From: Bog-756 sp963718405
GTDB lineage: Bacteria > Actinomycetota > Acidimicrobiia > Acidimicrobiales > RAAP-2
DNA: 64,000 nucleotides
NCBI GenBank assembly: GCA_963718405.1
Contig: CAVQYZ010000002.1
Location: 620,001 to 684,000, forward strand
Direction: 5' to 3'
Shown: positions 9,402 through 17,745 of the stretch, piece by piece
How the letters are laid out: each line of letters begins with the position of its first letter
Position numbering within the stretch: the first letter of the stretch is position 1
Position numbers and translations under genes: made by a program
The notes under the pieces: generated by a model
Told to the model about the DNA's origin: nothing
Databases searched by the model: none
Seen by the model: the letters and a program-made list of their open reading frames with translations, nothing else

Positions 9402-10211
9402 ATGGCTGCCACCGGTGTCGTCCCGTCCCACCCCGACCCATCCGAAGGTGACTCTTCCGAAGGCTCCGGGCCCAGCCGGACCCTGGCCTTCGAAGGGTGC
9501 GTCAACTTCCGGGACCTGGGGGGCTATCGCACCACCGACGGCCACCAGACCGCCTGGCGGCGGCTGTTCCGGGCCGACGGCCTGCACCGACTGAGCCCGG
9601 CCGACCATGCCCAGCTCATCGGGCTCGGGGTGTCCACGGTCATCGATCTCCGCACGGTGGACGAGGCCGAGCAGCGGGGACGCTTTCCCGTCGACCAGGT
9701 GCCGGTGCGCTACGTGGACCTGCCCCTGACCGATGTCCTCCCCTCGACCGAGGAACTGCCCTCGTGGCGGGAGGCCGGCTACGTGGCCGAGCGGTACGTG
9801 GAGATGGTGGCCCAGGGAGCACCGGCTCTGACCAGGGCCTTCGAGGTCCTCGGGGAGGAGGGATCGCTGCCCGCGGTCTTCCACTGCAGCGCCGGCAAGG
9901 ATCGGACCGGGGTGCTGTCGGCCCTCATCCTGGCCTTTTTGGGAGTGCCGGACGACACCATCGTGGCCGACTACGCCATCAGTGCCGCTGCCATGGTCCG
10001 GCTGCTCGAGCACCTCAAGGCCGAGTACCCCGAAGCGGCCGAGGAGGTGGAGCGCCACGCCCCGGCGGTCCTCCAGGTCATGCCGGAGACCATGGAGGAG
10101 TTCCTGGCCACCATCCGGACCCGGTACGGCAGCTATGAAGGGCTGGCCGGGGTGCTCGGGGTCACCGGGTCGGTGGCCAACCTCCGCCAAACGGTGTTGA
10201 CCCCGGCCTGA
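9402..10211 (+). CDS. Tyrosine-specific protein phosphatase (Y_phosphatase3 type)
   Basis: The 269-residue protein carries the phosphatase P-loop HCSAGKDRTG with Cys162 and Arg168, preceded by the NFRDLGGY and RADGLHRL motifs of the LipA/PtpB-like branch. These enzymes hydrolyse phosphotyrosine and sometimes phosphoinositides; the substrate cannot be read from sequence. No signal peptide is apparent, so it is probably cytoplasmic. It is inserted between rpmA and obg, which are usually adjacent or nearby, and appears to have its own promoter. Confidence 0.85.
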   Translation: MAATGVVPSHPDPSEGDSSEGSGPSRTLAFEGCVNFRDLGGYRTTDGHQTAWRRLFRADGLHRLSPADHAQLIGLGVSTVIDLRTVDEAEQRGRFPVDQVPVRYVDLPLTDVLPSTEELPSWREAGYVAERYVEMVAQGAPALTRAFEVLGEEGSLPAVFHCSAGKDRTGVLSALILAFLGVPDDTIVADYAISAAAMVRLLEHLKAEYPEAAEEVERHAPAVLQVMPETMEEFLATIRTRYGSYEGLAGVLGVTGSVANLRQTVLTPA

Positions 10212-10247
10212 ACAGGCGGTTTCTGCGGGCACCGGAGCCCTGATCGG

Positions 10248-10253
10248 TAGGAT
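10248..10253 (+). promoter_or_regulatory. obg: -10-like element (TAGGAT), leaderless obg start
   Basis: TAGGAT ends exactly 6 nt before the obg ATG, placing the expected transcription start at the A of the start codon. Confidence 0.55.
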
Positions 10254-10259
10254 CGGGGG

Positions 10260-11591
10260 ATGCCCGGCTTCGTCGATGAGGCGCAACTCCATGTGAAAGC
10301 GGGCGACGGTGGTGCCGGCGCGGTGGCGTTCCGCCGGGAGGCCCACGTGGACAAAGGTGGCCCTGACGGGGGAGACGGAGGGCGGGGCGGCGACGTATGG
10401 CTGGTGGCCACCAACAACCAATCGTCCCTGCTGGGCTTCCGGGACCATCCCCACCGCCGGGGCGGTAACGGGGGTCACGGGGGCGGGAAGAAGAAGCACG
10501 GGGCCCGCGGCGAGGACCTCGAAGTGCCGGTGCCGGTGGGCACCCGGGCCCGGGGTGCCGATGCCAAGGTGCTGGTGGACCTGGTCCGGCCGGGTGACCG
10601 CTGGCTGGCCGGCGAGGGCGGCCGGGGTGGTCGGGGCAACGCCAGCTTCCTGACCAACCGCCGACGGGCCCCGGCCTTCGCCGAACAGGGGGAGAAGGGC
10701 CACGAACAGTGGTACGACCTCGAGCTGGCCCTGGTGGCCGACGTGGCCCTGGTGGGGTTCCCCAATGTGGGCAAGAGCACGCTCATCTCGCGGATCTCGG
10801 CGGCCAAGCCCAAGATCGCCGACTACCCCTTCACCACCCTCGAGCCCCACCTGGGGGTGGTGCGGGCCGGTGACGACTCCACCTTCACCGTGGCCGACAT
10901 CCCCGGGCTGGTGGAAGGGGCCGCCGAAGGCAAGGGCCTCGGGCACCAGTTCCTCCGCCACATCACCCGGGCCCGGGTGCTGGTGGTCCTGGTGGAGCTG
11001 GACCCGGTCACCGGGGTCTCCCCGGCCGAGCAGCACCGGGTCCTGCTCGACGAGCTCCGCCGCTACCAGCCGGACCTGGTGGACCGGCCCCGCCTGGTGG
11101 TGGGGTCCAAGATCGACATGGCCGGAACCTTCTCCGACCACCCCGACGAGCTCGACGGGCCCGGGCCGGGCTTCGGGGAGCTCACCCCGGACGTGGCCAT
11201 CTCGGCGGTGACCGGGCAGGGCATCGACCTCCTGGTGGGCAAGTTGACCGGTCTGGTGGCTGCCGCCCGGGCCGAGGTGCCCGAGGACGAGGGGGCCATC
11301 GTGATCCACCGGCCCCTCCCCGAGGGATTCACGGTGGAGCGCATCGGGGAGGGGACCTTCCGGGTGGAGGGCAAGGTGGCCGAGCGGGCCGTGGCCCTCA
11401 ACGACGTCACCACCGACGAGGCCGCCGACTACGTGCAGGGCCGGCTGCGGCGGCTGGGCGTGGACCGGGCCCTGGCCCGGGCCGGCGCCCGCGACGGCGA
11501 CCTGGTCCACATCGGCGAGCTCTCCTTCACCTGGTACCGGGATCAGCCCGAGTTCACCGGCGACGGCGGTGGCCGACGCCGCCGGTCGTGA
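10260..11591 (+). CDS. obg: GTPase Obg/CgtA
   Basis: The 443-residue protein has the three Obg parts: the Gly-rich Obg fold (residues 1-160, many GG pairs such as KGGPDGGDGG), the G domain (GFPNVGKST near 166, DIPGLVEGA, and KIDM) and a C-terminal OCT domain. Obg is an essential GTPase in 50S maturation and stress signalling. Its stop overlaps the proB start as GTGA, giving an obg-proB operon as in many actinobacteria. Confidence 0.96.
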   Translation: MPGFVDEAQLHVKAGDGGAGAVAFRREAHVDKGGPDGGDGGRGGDVWLVATNNQSSLLGFRDHPHRRGGNGGHGGGKKKHGARGEDLEVPVPVGTRARGADAKVLVDLVRPGDRWLAGEGGRGGRGNASFLTNRRRAPAFAEQGEKGHEQWYDLELALVADVALVGFPNVGKSTLISRISAAKPKIADYPFTTLEPHLGVVRAGDDSTFTVADIPGLVEGAAEGKGLGHQFLRHITRARVLVVLVELDPVTGVSPAEQHRVLLDELRRYQPDLVDRPRLVVGSKIDMAGTFSDHPDELDGPGPGFGELTPDVAISAVTGQGIDLLVGKLTGLVAAARAEVPEDEGAIVIHRPLPEGFTVERIGEGTFRVEGKVAERAVALNDVTTDEAADYVQGRLRRLGVDRALARAGARDGDLVHIGELSFTWYRDQPEFTGDGGGRRRRS

Positions 11592-12716
11592 CCGCCGACG
11601 GCTCTCGGACCCTTGCCGCCACCCGCACGGTGGTGGTCAAGGTCGGGTCCTCCTCGGTCACCACCGGGTCGGGACGGGTGGACGGCGCGGTCATCGACCA
11701 GCTCAGCGGGGAGGTGGCCGAGGCCCGGGCCGCCGGGCTCCGGGTGGTGGTGGTGAGCTCAGGGGCCATCTCGGCCGGCTGGACCACCCTGGCCCCCGAC
11801 CGACCCCGCCCGTCGGACCTGGCCACCTTGCAGGCGGTGGCCGCTGTGGGCCAGCACCCGGCTGATGCAGGTGTGGAGTGACGCCCTCGAGCGGCGGGGG
11901 CTCCTGGCCGGCCAGGTGTTGCTGGCCCCGCTGGACTTCGTGCACCGGAGCCAGTACCTCCACGCCCGCCAGACGTTGTCCCGCCTGCTGGAGCTGGGGG
12001 TGGTCCCGGTGGTCAACGAGAACGACGCCGTGGCCGACGAGGAGATCCGCTTCGGGGACAACGACCGCCTGGCCGCCCTGGTGGCCCACCTGGTGGGGGC
12101 GGAGCTCCTGGTGCTGCTGACCGACACCGCCGGACTGCTGACCGAGGACCCCCGCCGGACCGATGGGGGATCGCTCATCGAAGAGGTGGTGGAGATCGAC
12201 CACGAGCTCGAGCGCCTGGCCGGCGGCCCGGGCACGGCTCTCGGGAGCGGCGGGATGGCTTCGAAGCTGGCTGCCGCCAAGATGGCCGTGTGGTCCGGGG
12301 TGGAGGCGGTCATCGCCGACGCCTCCCGGCCCGGGGTGCTGGCCGCGGTGACCGGGTCGACTCCCGGGGTGGGGACCCGGTTCCGGCCTCAGAGCCGTCG
12401 CCTGTCGGCCCGCAAGCTGTGGATCGCCTTCGCCGTCGGAGCCGCCGGGACCATCGTGGTCGACGCCGGGGCCCGGCGGGCCCTGGTCGACGGGGGGCGA
12501 TCGCTCCTGCCGGCCGGAGTGGTCTCGGCTCGAGGGACCTTCGGTGTGGACGATGCCGTGGAGATCGCCGGTCCCGACGGGGTGGTGTTCGCCAAGGGGC
12601 TGGTGCGCCAGGACGCCGCGGCGGTGGCCCAGTGGGCCGGCCGTCGCTCCGACCAGCTACCCGAGGAAGCCTCCCGCGAAGTGGTGCACCGGGACGACAT
12701 GGTGGTGCTCGACTGA
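11588..12716 (+). CDS. proB: Glutamate 5-kinase, single +1 frameshift
   Basis: ProB phosphorylates glutamate in the first step of proline synthesis. The N-terminal kinase piece has VVVKVGSSSVT and VVVSSGAISAGW. The frame then shifts at about 11855-11860: removing one base turns GQHPADAG into the expected GQPRLMQVW. The second piece has VVNENDAV, FGDNDRLAALVA, TDTAGLLTEDP and a C-terminal PUA domain. Repaired length is 375 residues, normal for ProB with a PUA domain. The start GTG overlaps the obg stop. Because proA nearby has an equivalent lesion, sequencing error is as likely as real proline auxotrophy. Confidence 0.9.
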
Positions 12717-12958
12717 CCGTTGGGCCGGGGCCGGGGCCGGGGCCGGTGGCCGGCCGGTCAACGCCCCGGATGCGCTGTCCATGGTGGTGGCCACCGCCCG
12801 GTGGCGGGCCGACGGCCGCGAACCGCTCTGGCCCAGCCAGCGCCACTCCTGATAACCCGAATTGCTGAAAGGGCCTAATCATCGGCTGGAGGCGATAGCT
12901 TGACTGAGCAAGTACCGTCCAGAACCGATAATTTGGGCAGTTGGCCGAAACAGACACT

Positions 12959-13066
12959 CCGAAGGCACCGCCTCCGACGATCCTTGCCGTAGGAGCTTGT
13001 CGTGCGTGTCCGAAGGCACCGCCTCCGACGATCCTTGCCGTAGGAGCTTGTCGTGCGTGTCCGAAG
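12959..13066 (+). repeat. 51-bp perfect tandem repeat, two copies plus 6 bp
   Basis: Copy 1 is 12959-13009 and copy 2 is 13010-13060, identical by eye. A third copy begins (CCGAAG, 13061-13066) and then diverges. The unit contains CCGCCTCCGACG and GTAGGAGCTTGTCG. Nothing similar was seen elsewhere in the window. The exact duplication implies recent expansion or ongoing slippage. Confidence 0.9.
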
Positions 13067-13205
13067 CCACTCGACGATCGGGTCGACCGGTGCGGTCAGG
13101 AGTACCCGGTGACCGAAGGCGAGTCGGGCCTGTCCGTCGGAGCATCCGGCGGGGAACAGCAGTCGGTGGCGGTGCTCGGCGCGTCGGGGTGCGAAGCCCG
13201 GGAAG

Positions 13206-13211
13206 TACGCT
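13206..13211 (+). promoter_or_regulatory. proA: -10-like element (TACGCT), leaderless proA start
   Basis: TACGCT ends 6 nt before the GTG at 13218. This gives proA its own promoter, separate from obg-proB. Confidence 0.5.
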
Positions 13212-13217
13212 GACACG

Positions 13218-14472
13218 GTGACATCGACCCCTTCTCCTGCGATGATCGACCTGGCGCGCCGAACGGTTGCCGCCGGCCGGGTGCTGTCCCGGTCGTCCTC
13301 GGCGGCCCGGGACGAGGCCCTCGAGCGCGCCGCCGACCTGCTGGGTGTGCACGCCGACCGGATCCTCGAGGCCAACGCCACCGACGTCCGGCGGGCCGAG
13401 GAGTCCGGTGCCGACGCCACCTCCCTCGACCGCCTGCGGGTGGACGGACGGTTACAGGGCATGGCCGACGGCCTGCGCAAGGTGGCCGCTCTGGCCGACC
13501 CGGTGGGCGAGGTGGTGGAGGGGTGGGTCCGCCCCAACGGCCTGCGGGTGGAGCGGGTGCGGGCCCCGCTGGGGGTCATCGGGATCATCTACGAGAACCG
13601 GCCCAACGTGACCAGTGATGCCGCCGGTCTCTGCCTCAAGTCGGGCAACGCCGTGCTTCTGCGGGGTTCGTCGTCGGCCATCTCCTCCAACGTGGCCATC
13701 ACCGCCATCCTGCGGGAAGGCCTGGACAAAGCCGGGCTCCCCGCCGACGCCGTGGCTCTGGTGGAGGACACCAGCCGGGAGTCGGCGGTGGAGTTCATGC
13801 AACTCGACGGCTATCATCGACTGTCTGATCCCCCGGGGAGGGCCGTCGCTGCTGGCCTCGATACGGGAGCACGCCACGGTGCCCTATGTCATCGACGGGG
13901 CGGGCAACTGCCACGTCTACGTGGACGCCTCCGCCGACCTGTCCATGGCCGAGTCCATCGTGGTCAACGCCAAGACCCACCGGCCCGGCGTCTGCAACAG
14001 CGCCGAGAGCCTGCTGGTCCACCGGGCGGTGGCCCCGGCCTTCCTGCCCCGGGTGGCCGCGGCCCTCGACGGTGTGACGCTTCTGGGTGATGCCGCCACC
14101 CGGGCGGTCCTACCCGACATCGCCGAAGCAACCGAGGAGGACTTCGCCACCGAGTTCCTCGGCCCCACCTTGTCGGTGGCGGTGGTCGACGACCTCGACG
14201 GGGCCATCGACCACATCGACCGGTTCGGATCGGGCCACTCCGAGGCCATCGTGACCTCGGACCTGGCTGCGGCCCACCGGTTCACCGAGGAGGTGGACGC
14301 CGCCGCCGTGCTGGTCAACGCCTCCACCCGGTTCATCGACGGTGAGCAGCTCGGCCTGGGGGCGGAGATCGGCATCTCCACCCAGAAGCTGCATGCCCGG
14401 GGCCCGATGGGGCTGGCGGAGCTGACCTCGGTCAAGTACGTGGTGACCGGCAACGGGCAGGTGCGGGCGTGA
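13218..14472 (+). CDS. proA: Gamma-glutamyl phosphate reductase, single +1 frameshift
   Basis: ProA reduces glutamyl phosphate to glutamate semialdehyde, using NADPH. The first part has GVIGIIYENRPNVT and AVLLRGSS. An extra base at about 13814 breaks the family motif LDGYIDCLIPRGG: the sequence reads on as YHRLSDPP, while the neighbouring frame gives IDCLIPRGGPSL. The rest is intact, with THRPGVCNSAE (containing the catalytic Cys), LGPTLSV and GLGAEIGISTQKLHARGPMGL. Repaired length is 417 residues. The stop at 14470-14472 overlaps a GTG (14469) that may be the true moxR start. Confidence 0.9.
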
Positions 14473-14533
14473 CCGGGTCCGAGGTGGCCCCGGGCGCCGC
14501 CGCCGCACCTCCGAGATCTCCTCCGGCTTTCCG

Positions 14534-15412
14534 GTGGCCGGGCCGCCGCGGTTCGAGTCCATCGCCGCGGTCCGCAGCGGACTGGCCGACGTGCAGTACC
14601 TGGCCGACGACGGGATTGCCGGGGTGGTGTTCCTGGCCGACCGACTGGCCAAGCCGGTTTTGGTGGAGGGCCCGGCCGGTACCGGCAAGACCGAGCTGGC
14701 CAAATCGGTGGCCCGCCTGACCGGCAGCCGGCTCATCCGCCTCCAGTGCTACGAGGGCCTCGACGAGTCCAAGGCCCTGTACGAGTGGAACTACAAGAAG
14801 CAGCTGCTGCGCATCCAGGCCGACTCCGGCCAGACCTGGCAGGAGCTCGAAGAGGACATCTTCTCCGAGGAGTTCCTGCTGGCCCGGCCGTTGCTCGAGG
14901 CCATCCGGTCGCCCGACCCGGTGGTGCTACTGGTCGACGAGGTGGACCGGGTGGAGTTGGAGACCGAGGCCCTGCTGCTGGAGATCCTCTCCGAGTACCA
15001 GGTGTCCATCCCCGAGCTGGGCACGGTGCGGGCCACCCAGATCCCCCTGGTCTTCCTGACCTCCAACAACACCCGCGAGCTCTCCGAGGCCCTCAAGCGG
15101 CGCTGCCTCTACCTTCACATCGACTACCCGCAGCTGGACCGGGAGCGGGCCATCATCGAGACCCGGGTGCCCGGCATCAGCCAGGCCCTGGCCGACCAGG
15201 TGGCCCGGATCGTGCGCTCCATCCGGACCCTGGACCTCAAAAAGGACCCGTCGGTCTCGGAGACCCTCGACTGGGCCCGGACCCTGGTGGTGTTGGGGGT
15301 GGAGTCGATCGACGCCGAGCAGGCCCGCGACACCTTGCACATCCTGTTGAAGTACCAATCCGACATCGACCGGGCAGCCAAGGAGTTGGCCGGGGTGGAA
15401 TCCCCGGACTGA
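14534..15412 (+). CDS. MoxR-family AAA+ ATPase
   Basis: The 292-residue ATPase has Walker A (GPAGTGKTE, about residue 46), Walker B (LLVDEVDR, about 131), sensor and arginine-finger regions (TSNNTRELSEALKRRC). MoxR proteins act as chaperones that insert cofactors or mature partners carrying a VWA domain, and such a gene follows 18 nt downstream. The GTG at 14534 is the first start in this frame. However, sequence just upstream in frame (TSEISSGFPVAGPPRF) looks like genuine MoxR, and a GTG at 14469 overlapping the proA stop would reach it if one base were missing at about 14490-14510. Confidence 0.9.
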   Translation: MAGPPRFESIAAVRSGLADVQYLADDGIAGVVFLADRLAKPVLVEGPAGTGKTELAKSVARLTGSRLIRLQCYEGLDESKALYEWNYKKQLLRIQADSGQTWQELEEDIFSEEFLLARPLLEAIRSPDPVVLLVDEVDRVELETEALLLEILSEYQVSIPELGTVRATQIPLVFLTSNNTRELSEALKRRCLYLHIDYPQLDRERAIIETRVPGISQALADQVARIVRSIRTLDLKKDPSVSETLDWARTLVVLGVESIDAEQARDTLHILLKYQSDIDRAAKELAGVESPD

Positions 15413-15430
15413 CCCCGGGCCACTCCGTCC

Positions 15431-16924
15431 ATGCTCGATCTCCTGACCGGCTTCGTGGCCGAACTGAGGGCTGCCGGTATCCCGGTGTCGCTCACCGAAC
15501 ACCTCGACGCCGCCGAGGCCCTGACCCACGTGCCCATGGACGACCGGGAGGCCATCAAGTACACGCTCGGGGCCAGCCTGGTGAAGACGTCGTCGCACTG
15601 GCGGGCGTACGAGACGGCCTTCGAGATCTACTTCTCGCTGCGGGGCCCGGGCTACCAGATAGACGGGGGCGATTCGAGCCTGCCCGAAGCTCAGGACCCC
15701 CAGTCCGAAGGGGCGGCCGGATCGGGTGACCGACGGGGCCAAGGTCGCGGCGGCGGTGGGGGTGGGCAAGAGGGCATGACCCCCGAGGAGTTGGCCGACC
15801 TGTTGTACAAGGCCCTGCTCGGAGCCAACCACGCCATGGTGGCGGCGGTGGCCCGCCAGGCGGTGTCCCGCTATGCCGGCATGGAGGCCGGGCGGCCGGT
15901 GGGTGGGACCTACTACCTCTACCGGACCCTGCGGAACCTCGATCTGGAACGGGTGCTGGAGCGCCTGGTGGACCAGGCCCGCTCCACGGCTCCCTCGCTC
16001 AAGGACGACGCGCCGCCCGGGCAAGGCGAACCGCAGGCCCCGCTCACCGCCCTGGAGGAGCGCCTGCTGCGCGACGAGTACCAGGCCCGTATCGACGAGC
16101 TACGCCGGGAGATCGAGGACGAGATCCGCCGACGCCTGGTCGCCGACCGGGGTAGTGAGGCCCTGGCCAAGTCGTTGCGCAAACCGCTGCCCGAGGACAT
16201 CGACGTGATGCATGCCACCCGTGACGAGCTGGTGGCTCTGCGCAAGTCGCTCCAGCCGCTGTCGCGCAAGCTGGCCGTGCGGCTGGCCCGCAAGCGACGC
16301 CACGGGCGCAAGGGGCCGCTGGACTTCCGCTCCACCGTCCGTCACTCCCTGTCCACCGGCGGGGTGCCGGTCGACCCGAAGTTCCGGTACCCGCGGCCGT
16401 CCAAGCCCGAGATCGTGGTCATCGCCGACATCTCGGGGTCGGTGGCGTCCTTCGCCCGGTTCACCCTGCACCTGGTGCACGCCATCAGCACCCAGTTCTC
16501 CAAGGTGCGCAGCTTCGTGTTCATCGACGGGATCGACGAGGTCAGCCGGTTCTTCGAGGGGGCCGACGATCCCTCCGATGCCGTGCACCGCATCAACACC
16601 GAGGCCGATGTCATCTGGGTGGACGGCCACTCCGACTACGGACACGCCCTCACCGTGTTCTGGGAGCGGTGGGGCGAGGAGATCACGCCGCGGACCAGCG
16701 TGCTGCTGCTCGGCGATGCCCGCAACAACTACCACGCCTCCCAGGCCTGGGTGGTCAAGGAGCTCCAGGCCCGGGCCCGCCACGTCTACTGGCTCAATCC
16801 CGAGCCCCGGGCCTACTGGGACTCGGGCGACTCCATCGTGGGCGAGTACGCCGTCCACTGCGACGAGGTGGTCGAGTGCCGCACCCTCCGCCAACTCGAG
16901 CACTTCGTGGGCGAGTTGGCGTGA
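15431..16924 (+). CDS. VWA domain-containing CoxE-like protein
   Basis: The 497-residue protein has an N-terminal helical part, a Gly-rich linker at about residues 100-115, a charged middle, and a C-terminal von Willebrand A domain whose metal site reads DISGS at about residue 333. This matches the CoxE-like partners of MoxR ATPases. Together they probably form a metal-dependent chaperone that remodels a client; the client is not encoded next door. The stop overlaps the next start as GTGA. Confidence 0.87.
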   Translation: MLDLLTGFVAELRAAGIPVSLTEHLDAAEALTHVPMDDREAIKYTLGASLVKTSSHWRAYETAFEIYFSLRGPGYQIDGGDSSLPEAQDPQSEGAAGSGDRRGQGRGGGGGGQEGMTPEELADLLYKALLGANHAMVAAVARQAVSRYAGMEAGRPVGGTYYLYRTLRNLDLERVLERLVDQARSTAPSLKDDAPPGQGEPQAPLTALEERLLRDEYQARIDELRREIEDEIRRRLVADRGSEALAKSLRKPLPEDIDVMHATRDELVALRKSLQPLSRKLAVRLARKRRHGRKGPLDFRSTVRHSLSTGGVPVDPKFRYPRPSKPEIVVIADISGSVASFARFTLHLVHAISTQFSKVRSFVFIDGIDEVSRFFEGADDPSDAVHRINTEADVIWVDGHSDYGHALTVFWERWGEEITPRTSVLLLGDARNNYHASQAWVVKELQARARHVYWLNPEPRAYWDSGDSIVGEYAVHCDEVVECRTLRQLEHFVGELA

Positions 16925-17745
16925 GCGACCCGGCCGGGGGATTCGACGCTCTGTCCGGAGCGGGCGAGGGCGGGGTGCCGGCCACGCCGCCCCCCTACGG
17001 GATCCGCACCATGGCGGCCCGCCCGCCCGTCGGGGCCACCCGGATGGTGTTGGTCCGCCACGGCGAGGCCGTGTGCAACGTGTCCGGCGTCTGCGGAGGC
17101 CAGCGGGGGTGTGAAGGGCTGACCGAGCGCGGCCGTCGACAGGTCATCGGGCTGCGCGACCGGCTGCTGGCCACCGGGGAGCTGGCCGGCACCGACGCCC
17201 TCTATGCCAGCCTGCTGCCCCGGGCCATCGAGACCGCCGAGCTGCTGGCTCCGGCCCTGGTGGTGGCCGGCACCGGGGCCGGCCCCGAGGTCGTTCGGGA
17301 GTGCGGCCTGTGCGAGCTCCACCCCGGGGAGGCCGACGGGCTGTCCTGGGCCGAGTTCAGCGACCGGTTCGGCGCCCTCGACTGGGACACCGATCCGGAC
17401 CAGCCCATCGCCCCGGGCGGTGAGAGCTGGACCGGGTTCGTCAATCGGGTGGCGGGGAGCCTGGACCTGGTGGCGTCGGCCCACCCGGGCCAGCTGGTGG
17501 TGGTGGCGTGCCACGCCGGCGTGGTCGAGGCCTCACTGCTGGCCAAGCTGCCGGTGGCCGGGGGCCTCAGCGGAGCCCGGCTCCAACTCCGGACCGAGCA
17601 CGCCTCCATGACCACCTGGGAGATCGACGGTGACCGGTGGCGGCTCCTCGGCTACAACGACGCCGTGGAGTTGGTGGCAGCTCCCGCTCCGGTGGGAGCG
17701 GCGGGCCCCCATGGACACCCGGTCACGCCGGTTCAGCAGGCGTAG
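16921..17745 (+). CDS. Histidine phosphatase (phosphoglycerate mutase-like) family protein
   Basis: This 274-residue protein has the phosphohistidine motif LVRHGEAVCN and downstream SLLPRAIETAE and ACHAGVVEASLL, with the second catalytic His. Such enzymes dephosphorylate small metabolites or proteins; substrate unknown. The GTG at 16921 overlaps the VWA stop, making a three-gene operon with moxR. Its last 13 bp overlap the end of the convergent secreted-protein gene. Confidence 0.85.
   Translation: MSDPAGGFDALSGAGEGGVPATPPPYGIRTMAARPPVGATRMVLVRHGEAVCNVSGVCGGQRGCEGLTERGRRQVIGLRDRLLATGELAGTDALYASLLPRAIETAELLAPALVVAGTGAGPEVVRECGLCELHPGEADGLSWAEFSDRFGALDWDTDPDQPIAPGGESWTGFVNRVAGSLDLVASAHPGQLVVVACHAGVVEASLLAKLPVAGGLSGARLQLRTEHASMTTWEIDGDRWRLLGYNDAVELVAAPAPVGAAGPHGHPVTPVQQA

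Larger units (their letters stand above)
12717..13217 (+). other. 501-bp gene-free gap between proB and proA
   Basis: No credible gene was found. The gap holds a perfect two-copy 51-bp tandem repeat (12959-13060), AT-richer sequence around 12870-12945 (a GATAAT hexamer is present but has no well-spaced -35), and the proA -10 element near its end. Frames through the repeat are open on both strands only because 51 is a multiple of three. Confidence 0.6.

Noticed and set aside
9015..11510. An 831-codon open frame on the minus strand across rpmA, the phosphatase gene and obg
   Set aside because: It mirrors strong plus-strand genes; high GC leaves antisense frames open. Its protein is Gly/His/Pro-rich without any domain.
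12941..13213. Small protein with a 17-residue internal repeat over the tandem repeat
   Set aside because: The frame stays open only because the 51-bp unit is divisible by three; both strands are open, there is no ribosome binding site and no coding bias.
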